A stretch of DNA of 64,000 nucleotides from assembly GCF_001693515.2 (NCBI RefSeq), contig NZ_CP042968.1, positions 5,332,001 through 5,396,000 on the forward strand. The letters are read 5' to 3'. The notes below the pieces were generated by a model that had not been told where the DNA came from, did no database searches, and was given only the letters and a program-made list of their open reading frames with translations. Position numbers and translations under genes: made by a program. Shown one piece after another: positions 56,858 through 64,000 of the stretch (position 1 is the first letter of the stretch; the number at the start of each line of letters is the position of its first letter). The stretch comes from Bradyrhizobium paxllaeri (GTDB taxonomy: Bacteria; Pseudomonadota; Alphaproteobacteria; Rhizobiales; Xanthobacteraceae).

Positions 56858-57478
56858 ATGCCGGACTTCCAGACGTTCTTCCTGTTCTTGGCAGCGTCGC
56901 TGCTTGTGGCGATCACGCCGGGGCCAGGACTCTTCTATATCGTGGCGCGAACGATTGTCGGGGGCAGAACGGAAGGGTTGGCATCGAGTGTTGGCCTAGG
57001 TCTCGGCGGCCTTGTGCACGTGTTCGGCGGCGCCGTCGGCATATCTGCGCTCGTCATGGCGAGCGCCGAGGCATTCACATTTTTGAAGATCGCAGGCGCC
57101 CTGTATCTCATCTGGCTCGGGCTCAAGACCTGGCGCGAAGCGCGCATTGTCGAGCCGATCGAGGTGCAGACGACCGGGGTGCGTCGGGCCTTGCGCGACG
57201 GCATCATCGTCGAGGCATTAAACCCGAAGACAGCCGCATTCTTTCTCGCCTTCATTCCCCAGTTTGTCGACCCATCCGCGAACGTCGCCGCGCAGTTCAT
57301 CATCCTCGGGCTCATCTCGGTTGCACTCAACACCAGTGTCGATTTGGTTGCGACCCATTTGGCTGCGAGAGCGAGAGCCGGCCTTCGACCGTTAATCCTT
57401 ACCAAGATGCGACAGGTGTCGGGTGCCATCATGTGCGCACTGGGAGCTACGCTAGTCTTTGCCCGTCGCGCGGGTTGA
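56858..57478 (+). CDS. LysE/RhtB-family amino-acid exporter
   Basis: About 206 residues, six predicted membrane segments; FLFLAASLLVAITPGPGLFY at the start is the family signature. Codon ATG 56858 is preferred over the earlier in-frame ATG (56807) as it begins directly at the first helix. Third member of the MocR-PaiB-LysE group. Confidence 0.9.
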   Translation: MPDFQTFFLFLAASLLVAITPGPGLFYIVARTIVGGRTEGLASSVGLGLGGLVHVFGGAVGISALVMASAEAFTFLKIAGALYLIWLGLKTWREARIVEPIEVQTTGVRRALRDGIIVEALNPKTAAFFLAFIPQFVDPSANVAAQFIILGLISVALNTSVDLVATHLAARARAGLRPLILTKMRQVSGAIMCALGATLVFARRAG

Positions 57479-58196
57479 TATCCGCAGCTGGCTCATACCG
57501 ATCGACTTCGTGCGCTTATCTGAATGTCTTCTGTCGCTAGACCGGCCATGGCCGAGACGAAATCGACGCGAATGTCCCTCGAGATCGGAAATGGCCGAGT
57601 TGAATCCGAAATTCGCTCCGGAGCTGACGCCCGGATATTCCTGGCGCGCTGCGCGTCCCCCCAAAAGAGCAAATCGTTGATGTAGATCATTTCGTGAGAC
57701 TACCAGGAATCGTATGCTGCACTTGGGAAATGACGCACGTTCTACATGGCACCGGCCTCAATAGCACATCACGAAAAAGGCCCTCAGTGTGGCTCTGGAC
57801 TAGTCGACCTCAAGTGGCATGAACACGTCAATGGGCAGGAAGTCCACGATCTTTGGCACTGCTTGAACTCGCCTATCCAACTGCGTTACAGGCTGAAGGC
57901 GTCTGGCAGCAAATGCGCTCCATGTTCGTCGCCGCGATGGTTCTGCCGTCCGTATTCGGCCAAATATTCATGAGCGCATCTCCTGTCCCGGATCTCGAGG
58001 GCGATTGCACGCAGGTGCTGCGTCGCCAGTTTCAGGTTAGGAATCGTTGCCCTACGTTGAACGATGGCCCAAGGCGTCTCCGATCACTTACCAGGACCGA
58101 TGCCCGCAGCACGCTGAGCGCACATGCATGGCGGAAGACATGTGAGCCTAGGACTAGGGGACCTTTCGAAGACTATGCTAAGCGGACACCACGGGC
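57479..58196. other. No supported gene
   Basis: Only short frames without recognised motifs. Confidence 0.4.
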
Positions 58197-58652
58197 TCAT
58201 ATCATGCGACGAAGCCGGGGGCCGACTTCCTCGAAGCGGTTGCGCAGATAGAAGTCGAGGGTGCGCTTCCATTTCGGCTGTCGCGGTGCTCCGACCTCCA
58301 GCCGCTTCCATCCCCGCGCTCGTCCTTCCGCCAGAGCGACAGCGATCAGATGAGGCGCAATGCCCTGCGATCTCATGTCGGGGCGAACATAAAGCTCCGA
58401 GATTACTCCGAACTTGCCGCCCGCGTAGATCGCAGTGCATTCGTTTAGAACCATGACGCCAACCGGCTCGTTGTCTCCGCATGCGATCACCGCGACGACG
58501 CTAATATCCGCTAGGACTGTCTCTGCGTTTTGCGTGACGATTTCGATCCCGGGGGCCTTCCCGCCTGAGAGCTCGTCGAGGAGAGAATGAACGAAGCGAG
58601 CAACGGTTGCGGCATCTGTGACTTCGGCGCGCCGTGTAGATATAGTCGACAT
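58197..58652 (-). CDS. GNAT-family N-acetyltransferase
   Basis: About 151 residues from the ATG at 58652 (GGAGAGAAAG ribosome site). GVISELYVRPDMRSQGIAPH carries the acetyl-CoA-binding Q/R-x-x-G-x-A/G motif and FEEVGPRL ends the protein. Paralogous to 61210-61725 across the ISNCY element. Confidence 0.85.
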   Translation of the reverse strand: MSTISTRRAEVTDAATVARFVHSLLDELSGGKAPGIEIVTQNAETVLADISVVAVIACGDNEPVGVMVLNECTAIYAGGKFGVISELYVRPDMRSQGIAPHLIAVALAEGRARGWKRLEVGAPRQPKWKRTLDFYLRNRFEEVGPRLRRMI

Positions 58653-58800
58653 CTTTCTCTCCTGTCTGCTCTGCATCGGGTTGAATCATTCTGCGCCACA
58701 AGCGTCAACGCGACATTTGTGATCCGCTAGACAAGGACGATCACGTAATTTGCTCTCCAGTGGGATGGGACTGCGGGGGGCGATAATGAGGTAACTAAGC

Positions 58801-58917
58801 ATGGCGACTCGAAAAGAACTGATGGCCGCTGTGGGGCAGTGCTACAGAGAGGAGAGCCGCGAGGAAAAGGTGATCAAGAGGCTCGCCATCGGCGTTCGCT
58901 TCCGCCGAAATCTTTAG
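58801..58917 (+). pseudogene. Transposase N-terminal scrap
   Basis: MATRKELMAAVGQCYREESR resembles the first residues of an integrase-type transposase (MATRKELTAAV...). The frame stops after 38 codons. Confidence 0.5.
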
Positions 58918-58990
58918 AGCTACCGCGACCTTCGAGAAACGGCCCGCTCGTAAGCCGTCCCGTCCGGCCGCCCTCGGACACTGGCGAACG

Positions 58991-59262
58991 TTGGCCGGCG
59001 CGCTGCGCGGCGCAGGGTTCATGTCCCCTTTCGAACTGAGCAAGTGGATCGGTTCACTCAGGTCGAGGGGTTGGTATGCGCGCGCTGCTGCGCCGCTGCT
59101 CTCACCTGGCGTCACAAACTTCATCGCGGGTCAATCGGGCGCCGGCAAATCGACGCTCATGCAAACCCTGCAGCAGATGAATCCGAGACACGGCGGTATC
59201 GGGCGCGTTGCCGCCGAGGATCTAACCGCGGATCGCCCGCAGGATCGCCTTGCGCACGTGGG
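58991..59262 (+). pseudogene. P-loop NTPase fragment cut by the ISNCY element
   Basis: VTNFIAGQSGAGKSTLMQTL contains a Walker A motif and is followed by an ABC-like MNPRHGGIGRVAAEDLTA. The frame is cut by the inverted repeat at 59263, so only the N-terminal region remains. Family not resolved. Confidence 0.5.
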
Positions 59263-59290
59263 CTAGCTACTTTCCGGCGCAAAAATCGCT
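59263..59290 (+). repeat. Left terminal inverted repeat of the ISNCY element
   Basis: 28 bases starting CTAGCTACTTTCCGGCGC, exactly inverted at 61239-61266. Confidence 0.9.
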
Positions 59291-59379
59291 GTTGTGAAGC
59301 GCGCGGTCAACCACGCAGACAACGAGAAGCCCCGCCGGGGGGCGGGGCGATGAGATGCCAAGATTGCTCTGGAAGTGGA

Positions 59380-60789
59380 CTACGTTTTTAGTGACCGTTC
59401 TTCCATCACGCGGCCGATGCTCATGAGGTTGTCGGCGACAACGCCGAGCCCGACCCAGCGCTTCATTCCGGTGCTGCCTTTGTAGCGGCAGCGATCGAGC
59501 CCGTGCCGCCGTTTGGCCACGCTGATGCGCCCCTCGCATCCGGTCCGCCATTTCTGGCCGTTGCGGAACCACCGCTTCTTCTGCTCGCGCTTGCGCGAGA
59601 CGCTCTTGGTGGAGCGATTGGGGATGCAGACGCGTTTGACGCCGCTCGCCTTCGCCGCGGCTTCATTCCTGGCGGAGTAGAACCCGGCGTCTGCCGCGAC
59701 CAGACGTGGAGTGCGGCCGAGCTTGGCTTGGTGGATTTCGATGGCCGGAACCAACAGGTCCGAATCGCTCGGCCGCCGATCATAGACTTCGTAGTCGATC
59801 ACGATCTGGTTTTCGGCCTCCTGCAGCTTGACCATCTTGCCGAACTCGTTGGGCTTGCCGGCCTTGCCCTTGCGAATGATCTCGGTCGAGGGCTCGAACA
59901 CGCTGAACAGCTTGTCCTCTGCCCGCGTGTTGCCGCGGAAGATGCGTTCCCGGGTCTGCCGCATCACCTGCCGCACCAGCGGTATCATCGTTTCCAGCTC
60001 CTGCCGCAAGCCTTGCAGCGCCAGCCGTTTCAAGATGCCCCTGGCCCGCTTCACGCCTGCGGAGATTTCATGGGAGAAGCGCTTCGCTTGCCCCACCACA
60101 CGGCTCGTCGAGTTCAACAGCCGCCGGTAGCCTTGCCTGAGCTTCTCGTGATTGAGCGGTCCTTTGGCACGGGCGGTTCGCGAGATATCGAGCAGGCGCA
60201 GTTTTACGCTTCGCGTTCGGTCGCGCAGTTTGGTTCCGGCCGTGCCCACGATCTTGGCGACCTTCTTCATGGTGCGGATCAACACTCTGACCCCGTCGCC
60301 CAGCAACGTGCTGTCGGTCGGGTAGTGGATGTTGGTCTCCACCACCGTCGTATCCACGCGCATTCTGCGTCCCTGCGTCACCCCTTGTTCCTGCGCGACT
60401 TGCACAATCCGGTCGTGGATCTGCTTGATTGTCTCCGGATCCACAGCCAATCCCCAACGCCCCATCGTCTTCGCGTCCGGCGTCTTGCCGCCGCCCACCC
60501 GGGAGAAGTCGCGATATACCAGATTGGCGCGCACTTCGCGCTCCAGCACCTGATAGCTCCAGTTGCGAACGTGCTTGAGGATCAACAATCGCAACACCAC
60601 TTCGGCCGGCGCGCCCAGCCGGCCACGACTGCGGCTCTTGGGATGCCGTCTCGCCAGCGCCTCGTAGACCGCGCCTACAATCTGTTCATCCGCGAGAACC
60701 CGGTCGGCATGCGTCATCCAACCTTCGCGAAGATCGCTCACTTCTCCCGCGATCAAGCCGTCGCCGAAGCTCAGTTGCGCTCTGCGCAT
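59380..60789 (-). CDS. ISNCY-family transposase
   Basis: About 469 residues from the ATG at 60789 (GGAGGAAG upstream). MRVDTTVVETNIHYPTDSTL and RLVAADAGFYSARNE carry DDE Asp residues, and CEGRISVAKRRHGLDRC the Glu region. N-terminal VLRLLILKHVRNWSY is typical. The frame runs uninterrupted to just before the left repeat. Confidence 0.88.
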   Translation of the reverse strand: MRRAQLSFGDGLIAGEVSDLREGWMTHADRVLADEQIVGAVYEALARRHPKSRSRGRLGAPAEVVLRLLILKHVRNWSYQVLEREVRANLVYRDFSRVGGGKTPDAKTMGRWGLAVDPETIKQIHDRIVQVAQEQGVTQGRRMRVDTTVVETNIHYPTDSTLLGDGVRVLIRTMKKVAKIVGTAGTKLRDRTRSVKLRLLDISRTARAKGPLNHEKLRQGYRRLLNSTSRVVGQAKRFSHEISAGVKRARGILKRLALQGLRQELETMIPLVRQVMRQTRERIFRGNTRAEDKLFSVFEPSTEIIRKGKAGKPNEFGKMVKLQEAENQIVIDYEVYDRRPSDSDLLVPAIEIHQAKLGRTPRLVAADAGFYSARNEAAAKASGVKRVCIPNRSTKSVSRKREQKKRWFRNGQKWRTGCEGRISVAKRRHGLDRCRYKGSTGMKRWVGLGVVADNLMSIGRVMEERSLKT

Positions 60790-60790
60790 C

Positions 60791-61138
60791 TCAATCACGC
60801 TTCTTCCTCCCACCCCGCGGCATCGCCGCATCAGGGCCCAGCAGGTCGTGATTGAGCTCGCAGATCGCTTCGATCGCTTCTTTCAGCTTCTGATAGTTGT
60901 CCAGCCAACGGCGCACTTCGGCAACGCGTTCACGGCGCACGCTGAACTGGCGCACGCGGCCGCCCCCATAGCTCACCGTCAGCACGTGCACCTGATGCCC
61001 TTCGCCGCGCGCGCACTTCGGGCAGCCGCTCTTGTGACGAACAGTGCGCTCCAGCAGCGAACCGCGCAGTAGCTCGCCGCTAACCGGCAGCTTGCCGACA
61101 AGCTTCTCGCGCGTTTGAAGGGCTCGATCACGAATCAT
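60791..61138 (-). CDS. DUF6788-like accessory protein of the IS
   Basis: 115 residues with a CPKCARGEGH zinc-ribbon-like pair, an RQFSVRRERVAEVRRWLDNY region and a basic end. Such frames commonly precede ISNCY transposases. Ends a few bases before the transposase start. Confidence 0.75.
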   Translation of the reverse strand: MIRDRALQTREKLVGKLPVSGELLRGSLLERTVRHKSGCPKCARGEGHQVHVLTVSYGGGRVRQFSVRRERVAEVRRWLDNYQKLKEAIEAICELNHDLLGPDAAMPRGGRKKRD

Positions 61139-61209
61139 TCATAAGAATGAATCAGTGCCGCCGCCTCCCGTCAACGGCCAATCCGTGCGACCTTGCAGTT
61201 TTCGCTCCG

Positions 61210-61725
61210 CTACACGACTCTGGGCACGCCCCAAGCCGAGCGATTTTTGCGCCGGAAAGTAGCTAGGCCGTGCAACGGCAACTTGAGGCGTGGGCCGATC
61301 TCTGCAAAACCGGCCTTCAAGTACAATGCTGAGTTGGGGCTGCGGCTCCACATCAGCTGCCTCGGCGCTCCCACTTCAAGTTGGCCCCAGCCTTTTACCG
61401 TCCCCAGGCCCACGGCAGCCTCAATAAGGTGCATCGCGACCCCAGACGATCGCTGATCCGGCACCACGTAGAGTTCGGTGATAATGCCGTAGGTTCCGCG
61501 CGCAAAAAGCGCAGCGCTTTCCGACACCATGATGATACCGACAGGACGTTCCTTGGTGAAGGCGAGAAACCCACAGACGCGCTCTTTCATGGCGAGAAGG
61601 TCGGCAACCAGCTGGGTATCTAATCCGGCCTGCGCTTGGCCAGCCCCAAGTTCGGCAAGTAGGGCAGCAACCATTTGGGTCACCGTTGTGGCGTCTTCGA
61701 CAGACACTTCACGTGTGGTCACCAT
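61210..61725 (-). CDS. GNAT N-acetyltransferase with IS-derived C-terminus
   Basis: 171 residues. The GNAT core is intact to GFAEIGPRLKLPL; the last 20 or so residues (GLATFRRKNR...) are translated from the right inverted repeat and IS interior. The same GLATFRRKNR appears in frame at the left repeat. YGIITELYVVPDQRSSGVAMH is the acetyl-CoA site. Probably still functional, as the paralogue at 58197 ends at the equivalent position. Confidence 0.8.
   Translation of the reverse strand: MVTTREVSVEDATTVTQMVAALLAELGAGQAQAGLDTQLVADLLAMKERVCGFLAFTKERPVGIIMVSESAALFARGTYGIITELYVVPDQRSSGVAMHLIEAAVGLGTVKGWGQLEVGAPRQLMWSRSPNSALYLKAGFAEIGPRLKLPLHGLATFRRKNRSAWGVPRVV
61239..61266 (-). repeat. Right terminal inverted repeat of the ISNCY element
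   Basis: Exact inverted copy of 59263-59290; lies inside the GNAT frame. Confidence 0.9.
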
Positions 61726-61979
61726 GTCACATCCTCCTCAAGCTCAACGTACCACGTAGTAGCATCGGGGCAGCGAGGCTGCCGCAGCATCCGACCCAAA
61801 GCGATATGCTGCGATCTTGAAGCTCAAATGACGCTTTAGTTCACACCATTGGTGAGGTGATAACGTTTTCGTGTCGATGGCAGCTGAAATAATCGCCAAA
61901 AAAAATCGAAAGATAACCTGCCGGCAAGATTGTCATGGTCGTACGGAGCACTCTTTCTTCTTTGGACCTGAGTGTCGCC

Positions 61980-62330
61980 CCACATTGAACCGCGTCCGAA
62001 TGAGTACGGCCGCCCTGAGTTCCATGCGCCGGCGGGATGGCAGTGATGATTTTGAGCTTTTCAGTTGCTGCGAGTACGCGTGCGAGAAGCTGACCGATTC
62101 GTGCTGCTTGTCGGCGCCATAGCCAGCGGTGAAACGGATTTGGGTCAAGGCGTAGTCGAAGCCGGCCTTCTCGGCGATTTACGCGCGCTTTGACGTGTAG
62201 TCGATCTCCAGTTGGTGCCTTGCTCATCGACGAAACGACGGGGCCGCCCGGACACATTCGGCATCCGATAGGCGAATTTGATAGGATCTTTATCGCGGTC
62301 ATCCTGTTTTCCCCACCAAGCTGGAGTTGG
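61980..62330 (-). pseudogene. LLM-class flavin monooxygenase (SfnG-like) remnant
   Basis: IKFAYRMPNVSG, then IAEKAGFDYALTQIRFTAGY and QHESVSFSHA match the N-terminal part of dimethylsulfone monooxygenase-type proteins. Frameshifts and a stop interrupt it, and the remaining two thirds are missing. Confidence 0.75.
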
Positions 62331-62719
62331 GACGAAGGGACGATTGATTGAAGCGGGCAGCAACTTGCATCACACCGCTCAGACAAGCGGGCGCGCATCT
62401 ATTCAAAATCCAACGGCAGGGTACGGCTTGTAGAAGCGTTCGCTATCTGCGGTGTCAGCACGCTGACGCGAAATGGATTAGGTCAACAACACGACGCGCA
62501 AATCCTACGACGCGGAGGTGTGCGCAGACCGGAGTTGTTGGCTTCGTCGAAGACGTCATTCCAGATCATCAGCGTTTCATTCTCTAAAGCACTACTGATT
62601 GACATCAATAGTCTCAGAGAAAGAGCGGCTGCGCGAGTCTAAGACAAGCTATTTTTCATCGCAGTCGGAGAACCCGCTTTCCAATATTCACAACCAACGG
62701 ATCGTTTGTTACCGTGCGA
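62331..62719. other. No supported gene
   Basis: Short frames only; nothing recognised. Confidence 0.4.
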
Positions 62720-63240
62720 GAAAAATATTGCCGGCGACAACTCCGGCGGAGGGCCGCACTAGGGCTTCTCACCATTAGAATGCAGGGCGACCGCGATCAA
62801 CCGCACCAGGGCGATCGGATTCAGCCTCTCCGCGGTATCATTGACCGGCACGCCCTTGACCTGACTCCAAAGGTGATCGGAACGCTCTCCGGATAGCTCG
62901 GCAGATTGGCGAGCAGAACCAGCATGCCCATTCGGTCATCAACGCGTTCACCCAGGCCAACGATGCCTTACAACAGATTTCGATGCCGGCATTGCGCACG
63001 TGCGCCAGCGTATCGATGCGATCCCGCAGGGTGCGGTGGTGATGATCTTGTCGTAGAACTCGGGCGAAGTGTCGACATTCTGATTATTGTAGGAGTCGAG
63101 CCCAGCTTCGGCGAGCCGCGCGGCCTGCCCAGGGAGTCAGCATGCCGAGCGGACGTAGGTCTCCACGCCGAGGTCTTTCACCGCGCTGACCATATCGCAG
63201 ACCTTTTGACGTCACGGTCTTTCGGGTTGCGCGCCAGGCG
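62720..63240 (-). pseudogene. bioB: Biotin synthase (bioB) remnant
   Basis: MVSAVKDLGVETYVRSAC, a stop, [20 protein letters not shown] with [11 protein letters not shown], then pieces in other frames (a degraded [18 protein letters not shown] region, [24 protein letters not shown]). These follow BioB from mid-protein onward in order. Multiple frameshifts; the radical SAM Cys motif is not seen. An intact bioB must be elsewhere if the strain makes biotin. Confidence 0.8.
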
Positions 63241-64000
63241 CACTGGGCAATTCGCTTGGCTCGCTCTCTGCTTGTCTGAGCTGGTCTCCTGCAGCGCAGC
63301 GCCACATCGCAGATGGCCTAGTGGTAGAAACGCAATTTTCTTGCTCGGGGCAGCCTGGCTCCTCGATAGCGGCTAGAGCCGCATTTGTGCGCGATCAATC
63401 GCAGCTCTCAGAATGGTGCAGCGTTGAGGCCCGCGGCCGGGGCCCTCCAAAGCATCACGATCGCCGACAAGCTGTCGTGCATTGTCTCGCGTTCGCCTCC
63501 ATCCACATCTTTGAATGTGTTTGCAGTCTGCACGAAGCCCATGCCGCGTCTCTTGTGAACGCTTGCGTCAAAAAGAAAACAGGCGACTGGGGGCTACCTG
63601 AGCAGTTCACGACGCTTTTCTTTTGTGAACCATTTCACAAAACTTCGCACCTGAGCGGTGTAGCTAACGGAGCGTTTGATTGAGAGTAGATCAGGTGATG
63701 CCGTCTTTTCCCTTTGCAATGATGCTTCATCCGAAAACCAAAGTATAGGCTGATGCCGCGATCCAAGGCGCGAGGTACGTTTACGCATTTTTTCATCGCC
63801 CACTCGCATACAACGCGCAAAACCCGCGCTTGGTCACTTTATTCTATGCTCCGGCCGACAGAGCTGAGGAGAAGTCCTTTAGATCGGTGTTCGAAGGCAA
63901 ATTGAGAATCGCGAATATCGTATCGCCATTCATTCGCGTGGCCCATTTACCCTGACGAGATCAAAATACCGGAACTCGGCCGTTCAAGAGGTTCATCTGA
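63241..64000. other. No supported gene to the window end
   Basis: Open frames at 63321-63683 (plus) and 63594-63820 (minus) overlap and have no recognisable domain. Confidence 0.4.

Larger units (their letters stand above)
59263..61266 (-). mobile_element. ISNCY-type insertion sequence, apparently complete
   Basis: 2.0 kb with perfect 28-bp terminal inverted repeats, a full transposase frame and a DUF6788-type accessory frame. The right end has fused into the 3' end of a GNAT gene and the left end cuts a P-loop gene. No obvious target-site duplication can be seen. Confidence 0.88.

Noticed and set aside
59503..60855. 450-codon plus-strand open frame
   Set aside because: Antisense shadow of the ISNCY transposase, with no ribosome site or known domain.

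Overview
The window looks like part of the symbiosis island of a legume-nodulating Bradyrhizobium. Three things point there: a nif/fix set in Bradyrhizobium-style order (nifS, nifT/fixU, SIR2-like, nifB, frxA, nifZ, then nifH-nifQ and fixBCX), type III effector genes preceded by tts boxes (one is clearly nopT), and dense insertion-sequence debris among many broken genes. The genus is inferred from gene content; no species marker is visible. Nearly all nif genes read on the minus strand, so the biological order runs from right to left.

Left block (1-9.1 kb): nifH-nifQ-Irr-like regulator, nifV, nifW, and a fixBCX cluster with a collapsed fixA in front, followed by the start of an SDR gene at the edge. 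nifH, nifV and the fix cluster each have a readable -24/-12 (sigma-54) promoter; nifH and nifV also have a perfect NifA site (TGT-N10-ACA).

Middle block (9-36.3 kb): about 27 kb of accessory DNA splitting the nif genes. It holds a flavin-dependent tryptophan-halogenase homologue, a tts-box-preceded effector, a NolL/NodX-like acyltransferase, an S10 carboxypeptidase and its fragment, a complete IS91-type transposase/integrase pair, remnants of IS6, IS5 and IS3 elements, a phasin, and a small NifA-controlled divergent locus (BolA-like/2Fe-2S ferredoxin versus a TPR gene) in which two of the three genes are frameshifted. At 34.2-36.3 kb lies a cluster of about eight tRNA-like sequences, all on the minus strand, interleaved with small plus-strand ORFs carrying good ribosome sites. 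This resembles a decaying phage-type tRNA array.

Right nif block (36.3-47.8 kb): an iscN-nifU-nifS-nifT-SIR2 operon, then nifB-frxA-HesB-like-TPR-LRV-nifZ-nifZ-like-two unknowns-DegT-like, flanked by two Rieske proteins. The first operon shares a NifA site with a divergent, unrecognised 196-codon gene that has its own -24/-12 element. Together these genes cover Fe-S supply (NifS, NifU, IscA types), FeMo-co precursor (NifB, NifQ, NifV), P-cluster maturation (NifZ, NifW), nitrogenase reductase (NifH) and electron supply (FixBCX, FrxA, Rieske, 2Fe-2S). nifDKENX, nifA and an intact fixA are not in the window.

Right accessory block (47.8-64 kb): a Cys-rich secreted peptide, a broken hipBA pair and a second hipA fragment around nopT, a MocR-PaiB-LysE group, two GNAT genes, a 2.0-kb ISNCY-type element with 28-bp inverted repeats, and decayed sfnG-like and bioB genes.
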